The position numbers were made by a program, and so were the translations under genes. A stretch of 64,000 nucleotides of DNA from Lutibacter sp. Hel_I_33_5 (lineage in GTDB: Bacteria > Bacteroidota > Bacteroidia > Flavobacteriales > Flavobacteriaceae), in the NCBI RefSeq assembly GCF_007827455.1, contig NZ_VISM01000001.1, forward strand, positions 1,899,501-1,963,500. The letters run 5' to 3'. This document shows, in pieces, positions 8,192 to 16,582 of the stretch; the first letter of the stretch is position 1, and the number at the start of each line of letters is the position of its first letter. Below the pieces are notes generated by a model. It did not search any database. It had not been told where the DNA came from and was given only the letters and a program-made list of their open reading frames with translations.

Positions 8192-9499
8192 TTATCTGCG
8201 TCTATTTCTTTTTGATCTCGATCTATTTCTATTATTAGAATTTTCCGATTTATTTTCTGGTGAATTAGATTTTCTAGAAGAACCACCTCTATGAGAAGCA
8301 CCAACACCATTTTTCTTTTTAAAAGAACCTTTTTTCTGTGTAGCTGCTCTTTTTGGCGGAGCAGTATCAGTTGGTTCAAAACCTTCTAGTACTTCAGTTT
8401 TTAACTGCTTTTTTAGAATTTTTTCTATCTCTTTTTGATATTCAGTTTCTTCACTACACACCAAGGAAATAGCTTCTCCACTTGCGCCAGCTCTACCAGT
8501 TCTACCAATTCTATGTACATAATCTTCTGGTACATTAGGTAATTCAAAATTAATAACATGTGGTAATAACGGAATGTCTAAACCACGGGCAGCAATATCG
8601 GTTGCAACCAAAACACGAATGGTGTTATTTTTAAAACTAGCTAACGCTTTTGTTCTTGCTCCCTGACTTTTATTTCCATGAATTGCTGCTGCAGAAATTT
8701 TAGCACCAATTAATTTCTTTGTTAATTTATTAGCACCATGTTTAGTTCTAGTGAATATTAAAACTTGATTCCAATTTCCTTCACTAATTAACTTTATAAC
8801 AAGTGCTGTTTTTTTACCTTTATCAACACTAAATGCTTTCTGAGAAACCATTTCTGCCGTAGAGTTTTGTGGAGCAGCTTCTACCGAAACAGGATTTCTT
8901 AAAATACCTTCAGCTAGTTTTTTTATGTCTTTAGAAAACGTTGCAGAAAACATTAAGTTCTGACGTTTTGAAGGCATAAAACTCATGATTTTGTTAATAT
9001 CTCTAACAAAACCCATGTCTAACATCCTATCAGCTTCATCTAAAATTAAGACCTCAATACGCTTAAAAGACAGCGCTTTTTGATCGTGTAAATCTAATAA
9101 TCTACCTGGAGTTGCTACTAAAATATCAACACCTCTACGAAGTGTTGCAATTTGACTTGCAGCTTTTACGCCACCAAATACAACAGCAGAATGTATATTT
9201 AAATATCTACTATATTCTCTAACATTGTCATAAACTTGGGCTGCTAATTCTCTTGTTGGTGTTAATACCAAAGCTCTTAATGGCCTGTATTTTGGATGTT
9301 TAGTTTCTGCTAATCGTTGTAAAACAGGCAAAGTAAAACCCGCTGTTTTTCCAGTTCCTGTCTGAGCAGAAGCCAAAAGATCTTTTCCATCTAAAATATG
9401 TGGTATTGCTTTTTGTTGAATTGGTGAAGGTTCTGTATATCCTTTTTCTTCGACAGCTTTTAATAAAGCATCAGATAATCCTAATGATTTGAATGACAT
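8192..9499 (-). CDS. rhlE: DEAD-box RNA helicase, RhlE type
   Basis: A 435-residue ATP-dependent RNA helicase. All motifs are readable in order: Q motif ([10 protein letters not shown]), I (AQTGTGKT), Ia (PTREL), Ib (TPGR), II (DEAD), III (SAT), V ([10 protein letters not shown]) and VI (HRIGRTGR). After residue 370 comes a basic low-complexity tail rich in Arg, Ser, Asn and Lys that should bind RNA. It is likely involved in ribosome assembly or RNA turnover at low temperature. A minus-strand TATCTTTG box lies 48 bp upstream. It is separated by 57 bp from pepP and could be co-transcribed with it. Confidence 0.93.
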   Translation of the reverse strand: MSFKSLGLSDALLKAVEEKGYTEPSPIQQKAIPHILDGKDLLASAQTGTGKTAGFTLPVLQRLAETKHPKYRPLRALVLTPTRELAAQVYDNVREYSRYLNIHSAVVFGGVKAASQIATLRRGVDILVATPGRLLDLHDQKALSFKRIEVLILDEADRMLDMGFVRDINKIMSFMPSKRQNLMFSATFSKDIKKLAEGILRNPVSVEAAPQNSTAEMVSQKAFSVDKGKKTALVIKLISEGNWNQVLIFTRTKHGANKLTKKLIGAKISAAAIHGNKSQGARTKALASFKNNTIRVLVATDIAARGLDIPLLPHVINFELPNVPEDYVHRIGRTGRAGASGEAISLVCSEETEYQKEIEKILKKQLKTEVLEGFEPTDTAPPKRAATQKKGSFKKKNGVGASHRGGSSRKSNSPENKSENSNNRNRSRSKRNRRR

Positions 9500-9547
9500 A
9501 AATTTTTTTTAAAGCGATTTCACTTTTGTGTCATCCCTAAGAAGTTG

Positions 9548-9555
9548 CAAAGATA
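9548..9555 (-). promoter_or_regulatory. -7 box of the helicase gene
   Basis: Minus-strand TATCTTTG followed by C, an exact TAnnTTTG match, giving a leader of about 43 nt before the helicase ATG. The -33 element is weak. Confidence 0.5.
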
Positions 9556-9610
9556 CATCGATTTCTTTGTAGAAAAGAAGAAAGCAAAAAACAAATTTGT
9601 ACATTTAAAA

Positions 9611-10582
9611 ATGATTTTTAAAAGACTGAAAGCTTTATTTAACCCTGAAATTTATCATGGGTGGGGGAAATCAAAAAAATATTTTGAAGGCTGGTATTTT
9701 AAAATTGTAAATGCAGATGAAACTAAGGCGTTTGCAATTATTCCAGGAATCTCGATGGATTTAAAAGGGAATCAACAATCATTTATTCAAGTATTAGATG
9801 GAAAGAATTTATCAGCAGAATATCTTAAATTTTCTGCGGATGAATTTCAACCTAATCCAAATAAATTTGAGGTAACGATTAAAGACAATTATTTTTCAAA
9901 AAATAAAATCAGACTCAATTTGCCTACTATAAATGGAGAATTAGAGTTTAAAAACAATGTTTCTTGGCCAAACAGTTTTCTTTCTCCAGGAATTATGGGG
10001 CCTTTTTCATTTGTTCCATTTATGCAATGTTATCATGGAATTGTGAGTATGAATCATACTATTTCTGGTAAGCTAATTATTAATAATGATGAGGTAGATT
10101 TTACAAATGGTAAGGGGTATTTAGAAAAAGACTGGGGAAATTCTTTCCCTAGTGCCTATATCTGGATGCAATCCAATCATTTTAGCAATCCAACTATTTC
10201 TATAAAAGCATCTGTAGCAAAAATTCCGTGGTTAAAAAGTTCATTTGTTGGTTTTATAGCTGGAGTTTTAATAGATGATAAAATCATTCAGTTTACAACC
10301 TATAATTTTACTAAATTAAAGAAATCTTTTGCTGATAAAAATCACGTAGAAATTGAATTGGAAAACAAAAATTATAAACTTACTATTTTTGCTAAAAGAG
10401 AAAAGGCAACAGCTTTAGCATCTCCTATTTTAGGTTTTATGGACGGAAGAATTGAAGAAAGTATGACAGCAAATTTGGAAGTTATTCTGTATGATAAAAA
10501 AGCCAAGAAAATAATTTTACAAGACGTAGGAAGAAATGCAGGGCTAGAAGTAGCGGGTAACATAGAAGAAATAATCACATAA
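9611..10582 (+). CDS. Tocopherol-cyclase-like protein
   Basis: A 323-residue protein with features of the tocopherol cyclase family (PF14249 as I recall): an N-terminal PEIYHGWGKSKKYFEGWYFK block, a central GKGYLEKDWGNSFPSAYIWMQ block and a beta-rich lipocalin-like remainder. Family members have been related to plant tocopherol cyclase, but in bacteria the substrate is unknown. A role on a membrane lipid is only inference. There is no signal peptide. I chose the ATG at 9611 over an upstream TTG at 9545. TACATTTA (9600-9607) ends 3 nt before this ATG, hinting at a leaderless mRNA. Confidence 0.75.
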   Translation: MIFKRLKALFNPEIYHGWGKSKKYFEGWYFKIVNADETKAFAIIPGISMDLKGNQQSFIQVLDGKNLSAEYLKFSADEFQPNPNKFEVTIKDNYFSKNKIRLNLPTINGELEFKNNVSWPNSFLSPGIMGPFSFVPFMQCYHGIVSMNHTISGKLIINNDEVDFTNGKGYLEKDWGNSFPSAYIWMQSNHFSNPTISIKASVAKIPWLKSSFVGFIAGVLIDDKIIQFTTYNFTKLKKSFADKNHVEIELENKNYKLTIFAKREKATALASPILGFMDGRIEESMTANLEVILYDKKAKKIILQDVGRNAGLEVAGNIEEIIT

Positions 10583-10609
10583 AAAACCACTCTAAATTAG
10601 AGTGGTTTT
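10583..10609. terminator. Bidirectional terminator
   Basis: A perfect stem AAAACCACTCTAA/TTAGAGTGGTTTT with a 1-nt centre, between convergent genes. It has an A run on one side and a T run on the other, so it can work for both strands. Confidence 0.85.
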
Positions 10610-10630
10610 AAAGTTTGAAAAATTGATTCT

Positions 10631-10885
10631 CTATTTGTTCATCATGCCTTTTATCACACCAATAATTGCCATTAAAGCTCCACCACCTACTCCACCACCG
10701 GCAATACTTCCAATTATACCACTAAGGTCTAATCCAAGTGTGCTTAATAATTGCGCACCTAAACCACCACCAAGAATTCCTACAACAGAGTTCCAAAGAG
10801 TACCCATAGAAAACTTTTTAAGTAAAGCTCCAGCTAAGTTACCACCAACAGCACCTGTTAGTAAGCTAATAATCAATTCAGTCAT
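10631..10885 (-). CDS. Small glycine-rich membrane protein
   Basis: An 84-residue protein built of alternating hydrophobic and Gly-rich segments: LLTGAVGGNLAGALL, VVGILGGGLGAQLL and IIGSIAGGGVGGGALM. These could form two or three tightly packed membrane helices. I recall very similar short proteins in many flavobacteria but no assigned function. The ATG at 10885 faces a 166-bp gap shared with the divergent BNR-repeat gene. The plus-strand frame through this region is proline-rich and is its shadow. Confidence 0.7.
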   Translation of the reverse strand: MTELIISLLTGAVGGNLAGALLKKFSMGTLWNSVVGILGGGLGAQLLSTLGLDLSGIIGSIAGGGVGGGALMAIIGVIKGMMNK

Positions 10886-11051
10886 AATTAATTGTTTTTA
10901 ATTAGTTAATAGACTGTAATTTAGTTCTTTTTTTTAAAGAATCTTCATTTTGTTAATAACTTCGCTGTTATCAATATGTTAGTTTTTTAGTTAAAAATTT
11001 TGAAATCCTTAAATCTAATGGTAATTTCATTGCCTAAATTATAACCAAATC

Positions 11052-13895
11052 ATGAAAACGTTATCAACAATTATTTGCCTTATTTTTTGTGCTTTATCAT
11101 TAAAAAGTGTGGCACAACAAGTTGCAACTCCAGCTTCTACCATTAAAAAAGGAATTGAAGCTAAAGAGAAATTAGAAAAAACTTCACTCGTAAAAAACAT
11201 AGCATTTACCAATATTGGTCCTACAATTATGAGCGGGCGTGTGGTGGATATTGATGTAAATCCAAATAATACAACTGAATTTTATGTTGGTTATGCTTCT
11301 GGCGGATTGTGGTACACAAACAATAACGGAACAACTTTTACACCAGTTTTAGATACTTCGTCGACACAAAATGTAGGTGACATTGCAATTGATTGGAAAA
11401 ACGGAACTATTTGGGTAGGAACTGGAGAAAATAATTCGTCACGTTCTTCGTATGCAGGAATCGGAATTTTAAAATCTACAGATAAAGGTAAAACTTGGAC
11501 AAATGTTGGACTTACAGATTCGCATCATATCGGTAGAATTTTAATCAACCCTAATAACCCAAACGAAGTTATTGTCGGTGCTTTAGGTCATTTATATTCA
11601 GCAAATCAAGAAAGAGGAATTTATAAAACTATTGACGGCGGAAAAACGTGGTCTAAAAAATTATTTATTGATGATAACACTGGAATCATAGACATTCAAC
11701 CAGCACCAAATAATTTTAATGTATTGTATGCTGCTTCCTGGGAACGTGAAAGAAAAGCATGGAATTTTGATGGTGATGGGAGCAATTCTGCAATTTATAA
11801 AAGTTCAGATGCAGGAAATTCTTGGACTAAAATTTCTGAGAATAATGGTTTTCCAACTGGGAACGGAGTTGGTAGAATCGGCTTAGCAGTTTTTAATGAA
11901 AATGTTGCTTATGCGTTTCACGACAATCAGTTTAGAAGAAAAGAAGAGAAGAAAAAAGATAAAACTTCAAATGCGTTAACAAAAGACGATTTTAAAAAAA
12001 TGTCTGTTTCAGACTTTTTAAAATTGACTGACAAAAAATTAAACACCTACTTAAAGACAAATGGATTTCAGGAAAAATATAGAGCAGAAAATGTGAAGCA
12101 AATGGTTCGTTCTGGAAATGTAAAACCTGTTGATTTAGCTAAGTACTTAGAGAATGCAAATTCGTTGTTATTTGATACGCCAGTAATTGGAGCTGAAGTT
12201 TTTAAAACGACAAATGGCGGAAAGTCTTGGAAAAAAACACATGAAGGCTATTTAGATGATTTGTATTATTCGTACGGATATTATTTTGGAGAAATTAGAG
12301 TAGATGAGCAAGATGAAAACGGAATTTATGTTATGGGAGTTCCTATTTTAAAATCTAAAGATGGTGGAAAAACCTTTACATCCATCAGCAAAGAAAACGT
12401 GCATGCAGATCATCAAACGCTATGGGTAAACCCTAAAAAACAAGGTCATTTAATTGATGGTAATGACGGTGGTTTAAATCTTTCTTATGATGATGGAGAA
12501 AGTTGGACGAAGTTAAATGTACCTTCTGTAGGTCAGTTTTATGCGATTTATGCAGACAATCAAAAACCCTATCGAGTATATGGCGGATTGCAAGATAACG
12601 GTGTTTGGGTTGCAAAACACAATGCAAGAATTAACAAACGTTGGCATCAATCTGGACAAAATCCGTATGAATCTATTATGGGTGGAGACGGAATGCAAGT
12701 ACAGGTTGATGATAGAAATCCGAATATTGTGTATACAGGATATCAATTTGGAAATTACTTTAGAATTGATAGAGAAAGTGGAAAAAATAAATATATACAG
12801 CCGAAGCATCAGTTAGGAGAAAATCCCTATCGTTTTAATTGGCAAACACCAATTTTATTGTCTAAACACAATCAAGATATTTTATATTTAGGAGGAAATA
12901 AATTACATCGTTCACTTAATAAAGGTGATGATTGGGAAACTATTTCTAACGATTTAACACAAGGCGGGAAAAAAGGAAATGTTGCATACGGAACAATTAC
13001 TACTATTGCAGAAAGTCCGTTTCAATTCGGATTATTAGTTGTAGGTTCTGATGATGGTTTGGTTCATATTTCTAATAATGGTGGCGGAAGTTGGACAAAT
13101 ATTTCTAGCACTTTTCCTAAAGATTTATGGGTAAGTAGAGTTGTTGCTTCCGCACATAAAAAAGAACGAATTTATGCCTCGCTAAATGGTTACAGATTTG
13201 ACGATTTTACACCATATATCTATGTTTCTGACGATTCTGGAAACACATGGAAAAATATTGGAAGTAACATTCCAACATCCGCAGTAAATGTAATAAAAGA
13301 AGATCCTGCAAATGAAAATGTACTTTATGTTGGGACAGATAATGGAGTCTATGTTTCTTTTAATAAAGGTAATTCTTGGCAAGCATTTAGTAAAAATTTA
13401 CCCAATGTTGCAGTGCATGATTTGGTAATTCAACCAACAGCAAAACATTTAATTATTGGTACGCACGGACGTAGTTTATATAAAGTTAATATTGCACCTT
13501 TACAATTGTTAACAGACGATTTAGCAAAAAAATCTACACATTTATTTGATATAAATACAATCAGAAAAAGTAGAAACTGGGGTAGTTCATGGAGTAAATG
13601 GTTAAAACCGAATACACCTAAAGTTAACATTCCTTTTTATATAAACAATGCTAAAAAAATTACGCTTAGCATTTTTTATAAAGATGTAAAAGTTAACGCA
13701 ATTTCTGTTGAAGCAGACAAAGGTTTTAATGAAGCCATTTATGATGTTTCTTTTTCTAAAAAAGGATTAAAAAATTATTTAAAGGCGAATAAAGACGCAA
13801 ATATCAAGAAAGCAAAAAATGATATGTATTATTTACCTAAAGGAAAGTACCTTGTAAAAAGTGAAGGTTCAGAAAGTGAATTTGAGGTGAAATAA
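11052..13895 (+). CDS. Secreted BNR/Asp-box repeat protein (VPS10/sortilin-like beta-propeller)
   Basis: A 947-residue exported protein with signal peptide at residues 1-21 (cleavage near VAQQ). Asp-box repeats of the form SxDxGxTW recur along the chain, for example STDKGKTW, TIDGGKTW, SSDAGNSW, TTNGGKSW, SKDGGKTF, SYDDGESW, SDDSGNTW and SFNKGNSW. This implies one or two beta-propellers as in sialidase-like and sortilin-like proteins. A charged Lys/Asp-rich insert interrupts the repeats around residues 295-370. No type IX sorting tail is seen at the C-terminus. It may be a periplasmic or outer-membrane protein; enzymatic activity cannot be assigned. Confidence 0.85.
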   Translation: MKTLSTIICLIFCALSLKSVAQQVATPASTIKKGIEAKEKLEKTSLVKNIAFTNIGPTIMSGRVVDIDVNPNNTTEFYVGYASGGLWYTNNNGTTFTPVLDTSSTQNVGDIAIDWKNGTIWVGTGENNSSRSSYAGIGILKSTDKGKTWTNVGLTDSHHIGRILINPNNPNEVIVGALGHLYSANQERGIYKTIDGGKTWSKKLFIDDNTGIIDIQPAPNNFNVLYAASWERERKAWNFDGDGSNSAIYKSSDAGNSWTKISENNGFPTGNGVGRIGLAVFNENVAYAFHDNQFRRKEEKKKDKTSNALTKDDFKKMSVSDFLKLTDKKLNTYLKTNGFQEKYRAENVKQMVRSGNVKPVDLAKYLENANSLLFDTPVIGAEVFKTTNGGKSWKKTHEGYLDDLYYSYGYYFGEIRVDEQDENGIYVMGVPILKSKDGGKTFTSISKENVHADHQTLWVNPKKQGHLIDGNDGGLNLSYDDGESWTKLNVPSVGQFYAIYADNQKPYRVYGGLQDNGVWVAKHNARINKRWHQSGQNPYESIMGGDGMQVQVDDRNPNIVYTGYQFGNYFRIDRESGKNKYIQPKHQLGENPYRFNWQTPILLSKHNQDILYLGGNKLHRSLNKGDDWETISNDLTQGGKKGNVAYGTITTIAESPFQFGLLVVGSDDGLVHISNNGGGSWTNISSTFPKDLWVSRVVASAHKKERIYASLNGYRFDDFTPYIYVSDDSGNTWKNIGSNIPTSAVNVIKEDPANENVLYVGTDNGVYVSFNKGNSWQAFSKNLPNVAVHDLVIQPTAKHLIIGTHGRSLYKVNIAPLQLLTDDLAKKSTHLFDINTIRKSRNWGSSWSKWLKPNTPKVNIPFYINNAKKITLSIFYKDVKVNAISVEADKGFNEAIYDVSFSKKGLKNYLKANKDANIKKAKNDMYYLPKGKYLVKSEGSESEFEVK

Positions 13896-13936
13896 TTAAA
13901 CAATTATTATTAAATCAGTAAATTCTTTAAAAAAAG

Positions 13937-13968
13937 TTCAGCTATTTAGAAGAAACACCTTAGATTTG
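13937..13968 (+). promoter_or_regulatory. Candidate promoter of the PL6 lyase
   Basis: TTC (13937-13939), 21 nt, then TAGATTTG (13961-13968), an exact TAnnTTTG. The -7 box forms the left edge of the 38-bp palindrome, so a protein bound to the palindrome would block it. Confidence 0.5.
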
Positions 13969-13997
13969 TAAATTGGTTAACCAATTTACAAATCTAA
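13960..13997. promoter_or_regulatory. Perfect 38-bp palindrome, probable operator
   Basis: Bases 13960-13978 and 13979-13997 are exact reverse complements with no loop. The core is TTGGTTAACCAA. The palindrome contains the -7 box and ends 2 bp before the ATG at 14000. Its position over the likely transcription start favours a repressor-binding site. The TGGT/ACCA arms recall GntR/FadR-type operators, a comparison from memory only. Confidence 0.72.
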
Positions 13998-13999
13998 AA

Positions 14000-15751
14000 A
14001 TGAAACACATATTTTTAAAAAAGGGACTTCTTTTATTGTTATTAGTTTCTTTTATCAATGTTAAAAGTCAAACCATAGTAAATAATAGTTCTGAACTACA
14101 ATCTGCGATTTCTTCTGCAACTGCGGGTTCAAAGATTTTATTGGCTGATGGAACTTGGAATAATATTTTTATAAATATTAATAAAAACGGCACAGATTCT
14201 CAACCTATTATAATTACTGCTCAAAATCTAGGTGCTGCTTTTATGACTGGTAACTCAAGAGTTTATATGAGAGGTAATTATATTACTGTTTCTGGCTTAG
14301 TTTTTCAAAATCCCTCAAACTTAGTTGTAAGTGGTTCTACAATTGAACCTATATTTGAGTTGAATCAATGTGATAATTGTCAAGTTATTAATAACAAAAT
14401 TGATGCTTATAATGGTACAGATGCTCAAAAAACGATGAAGTTTAAGTGGGTATATATTGTTGATGGTCAGTATAATGAAATTGCCCATAATTCTTTTATT
14501 GGAAAACATGGAGTAGGTAGTATTATCAATGATAACAGATCCTTAGCGAATGCAGATTATTTGAAAATTCATCATAATTATTTTGCTGACAGAACACCGG
14601 TAAACAATGATATAAATGGATTAAATGATCAAGATGCAATTAGAATTGGAACAAGTACAACTTCTTTATCAGATTCTTATTCAGAGGTTTATAATAACTT
14701 TTTTTACAATTGGTCTGGTGAAGTAGAAATCATATCTAACAAAAGTGGAAAAAACAAATACTATAACAATACCTTTAGAGATTATCAAGGTACACTTACA
14801 TTAAGACACGGTAATGGATGTGAGGTTTTTAACAACTACTTTTTTGCAAATAATAACTCATTTACTGGCGGTGTTAGGATTATTGGAGAAGACCATAAAG
14901 TATATAACAACTATATTCAAGGTATTAATTCATTTAAACCTAGTGGATCTTCATCCAACGTAACTGGTGGAATTAATGTAATGAATGGAGTAACAAATTC
15001 AGCTTTAAATCAATATTATCAAGTAAAAAATGTTCAAGTAGTAAACAATACTTTGGTAAATTGTGATTATGCAATAAGAGTTGGTACTTCTTTAGGAGGT
15101 ACAGAAGAACCAGAAAATTTGAAGGTTGCAAACAATATTATGTATAATACAAGTAAAAATGCATACCAAATAAAAACTTCGCCTTCTGGAGCTTCTATTG
15201 CTGAAGGAAATATAACCCAAAATGGAAGTTGGGATTTAACCAATAATACAAATAATAATAAAACTGTTAGTTCTGGATTAATAAAATCTAGTTTAGATTT
15301 TTATAGAATTCCTTCAACAAGTCCAGCAATTGACGCGGGTGTTGGATCTTATACTTTTTTAACTAACGATATTTTAGGTTCTAGCAGAACATCAAGTTTT
15401 GATGCGGGAGCTGAAGAATTTGGAGGTTCTGGAAATAACATTCCATATATTGTTGCAGATGTTGGAAATAAAGTAGGTTTTTTATCAGTAAACAATGCTT
15501 CTTTAAATGTTGAAAAAAATTCATTAAAAGAACTTGGAATAAAAGTTTATCCTATACCAACAAATACTTTTTTATCAATTAATTCACAAAAAGAAACTAT
15601 AGGTAAAATTGAGGTTTATGACATTCAAGGAAAGTTGTTATTAAAGAAAGAAAGCAATAATCAATTAGAAAAAATTAACACTTTAGAATTCAAACCAGGA
15701 ATTTACATTCTTAAAATTAAAGGAGTGTATTCAAGATTTATTGTAAATTGA
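14000..15751 (+). CDS. Polysaccharide lyase family 6-like (alginate lyase/chondroitinase B type) with T9SS tail
   Basis: A 583-residue secreted enzyme. A signal peptide (residues 1-23) is followed by a right-handed parallel beta-helix with the Asn ladders of PL6. The catalytic pair expected for the family is present: Lys248 in SNKSGKNKYYNN and Arg269 in TLRHGNGCEVFNN, close to the spacing known for chondroitinase B. The last 80 residues (from IKVYPIPTN to YSRFIVN) form a type IX secretion sorting domain, so the enzyme should reach the cell surface or medium. Alginate is the likeliest substrate. No SusCD pair adjoins it. The ATG at 14000 follows a 38-bp palindrome; an upstream start would translate through it. 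Confidence 0.87.
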   Translation: MKHIFLKKGLLLLLLVSFINVKSQTIVNNSSELQSAISSATAGSKILLADGTWNNIFININKNGTDSQPIIITAQNLGAAFMTGNSRVYMRGNYITVSGLVFQNPSNLVVSGSTIEPIFELNQCDNCQVINNKIDAYNGTDAQKTMKFKWVYIVDGQYNEIAHNSFIGKHGVGSIINDNRSLANADYLKIHHNYFADRTPVNNDINGLNDQDAIRIGTSTTSLSDSYSEVYNNFFYNWSGEVEIISNKSGKNKYYNNTFRDYQGTLTLRHGNGCEVFNNYFFANNNSFTGGVRIIGEDHKVYNNYIQGINSFKPSGSSSNVTGGINVMNGVTNSALNQYYQVKNVQVVNNTLVNCDYAIRVGTSLGGTEEPENLKVANNIMYNTSKNAYQIKTSPSGASIAEGNITQNGSWDLTNNTNNNKTVSSGLIKSSLDFYRIPSTSPAIDAGVGSYTFLTNDILGSSRTSSFDAGAEEFGGSGNNIPYIVADVGNKVGFLSVNNASLNVEKNSLKELGIKVYPIPTNTFLSINSQKETIGKIEVYDIQGKLLLKKESNNQLEKINTLEFKPGIYILKIKGVYSRFIVN

Positions 15752-15776
15752 AAAATCTTTAATTAGATGACTTTTT

Positions 15777-16403
15777 ATGAATAAACTTTTGCTTTTTCTT
15801 GTGCTACTATTTGCAACACAAACATTTTCTCAATCTAATTGGAAAAGTTTTAAAAAATTATCTGGACCAAAACAATGGTGGGTAATTTGGCATCCATTTA
15901 AAGCAAAAAAATCACATGAAATTTCTAAAGAGGTTACTAGAATTTCTGATTCGATCATAAAATCTAACTTATTAGATGGTGATGCTTCTGGTGGACAAGT
16001 AGATGCTTTTAGACATGCCTATTGGATGGCAAGATTAAAGCAAGAAATAGGAGAATCTGCCGCAAGAAAATTAGGAAAATCTCACGAAAAAGAAAATTAT
16101 CAGACGTACAAAAAACAAAAACTAGAAGACGGAATTGTACCCGATAAGATTTCTTCAGAAATGGATCTACATAATAATGAAGAAGGTTTAAAACTAGTTT
16201 CTAAAGGAGGAAAAACACCAAGAAAAGGATTGATTTACCGAATTGTAAATGCAATTCAAGCTGGTAAAATGAAAGTGATAAAAAAAGATGAAAGAGGAAA
16301 TTTTCTAACTTGTGAAGGCAAAACGATAACACCAAAATCTTTACAAGGGAAATGGAAAAATGATAAGTGTTTGGTAAGTTCAAGTATTTTACCTTTTGAA
16401 TAA
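15777..16403 (+). CDS. Secreted protein, DUF6973-like
   Basis: A 208-residue exported protein with signal peptide at 1-18 (TQTFSQ). The conserved-looking core is WWVIWHPFKAKK near residue 35 and DGDASGGQVDAFRHAYWMARL around residues 63-83. It has the look of a helical, possibly catalytic His/Asp motif that I associate with DUF6973; the family name is from memory. It begins 25 bp after the PL6 lyase and may be co-transcribed. The function is unknown. Confidence 0.7.
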   Translation: MNKLLLFLVLLFATQTFSQSNWKSFKKLSGPKQWWVIWHPFKAKKSHEISKEVTRISDSIIKSNLLDGDASGGQVDAFRHAYWMARLKQEIGESAARKLGKSHEKENYQTYKKQKLEDGIVPDKISSEMDLHNNEEGLKLVSKGGKTPRKGLIYRIVNAIQAGKMKVIKKDERGNFLTCEGKTITPKSLQGKWKNDKCLVSSSILPFE

Positions 16404-16462
16404 AATATTTACTACTCCTTGAAAATAAAGAAAAAGCCTATAAGCTTTACATATCATTAAAA

Positions 16463-16493
16463 CATGTAAAGAAAATTGATTTTTCTTTACATG
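16463..16493. promoter_or_regulatory. Operator-like inverted repeat 1 upstream of fic
   Basis: Arms CATGTAAAGAAAA (16463-16475) and TTTTCTTTACATG (16481-16493), a perfect 13-bp match around TTGAT. The spacer contains the TTG (16476-16478) that fits as the -33 element of the fic promoter. An isolated half-site (CTTTACAT, 16445-16452) lies upstream. Confidence 0.72.
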
Positions 16494-16509
16494 AAATATT
16501 ATATATTTG
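16476..16509 (+). promoter_or_regulatory. fic promoter
   Basis: TTG (16476-16478), 23 nt, TATATTTG (16502-16509), a good fit to the Bacteroidetes consensus. The -33 sits in the centre of repeat 1 and the expected start of transcription falls at the left edge of repeat 2. Confidence 0.65.
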
Positions 16510-16515
16510 TAAAAC

Positions 16516-16544
16516 GTGTAAAGAGAATTAAATTTTCTTTACAC
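16516..16544. promoter_or_regulatory. Operator-like inverted repeat 2 upstream of fic
   Basis: GTGTAAAGAGAATT and AATTTTCTTTACAC (16516-16529 and 16531-16544) pair with one wobble around a single A. The half-site TGTAAAGA is the same as in repeat 1. The centres of the two repeats are 52 bp apart, close to five helical turns. Confidence 0.72.
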
Positions 16545-16582
16545 AAGGTAATAATATATAAAAAAGAACCAAAAATATTAAT

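Noticed and set aside
8164..8379. Minus-strand 71-residue Lys/Arg-rich frame at the end of the helicase gene
   Set aside because: It overlaps the basic low-complexity tail of the helicase in another frame on the same strand, so it is a shadow.
10602..10901. Plus-strand frame of 99 residues rich in Pro, Thr and Ile
   Set aside because: It is the reverse of the 84-residue Gly-rich membrane protein gene; the proline richness mirrors GGN glycine codons and there is no plausible start context.
12433..12816. Several overlapping frames on both strands inside the BNR-repeat gene
   Set aside because: They lie wholly within a clear 947-residue secreted protein and show no motifs or start signals.
13960..13997. 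38-bp palindrome as a transcription terminator
   Set aside because: It has no loop or T run, overlaps a -7 box and precedes a start codon, so an operator is more likely.
16463..16544. Could the two repeats before fic be a CRISPR or a riboswitch?
   Set aside because: Only two copies exist, both are palindromic and phased on a promoter, and no cas genes or structured leader are seen. Operators explain them better.
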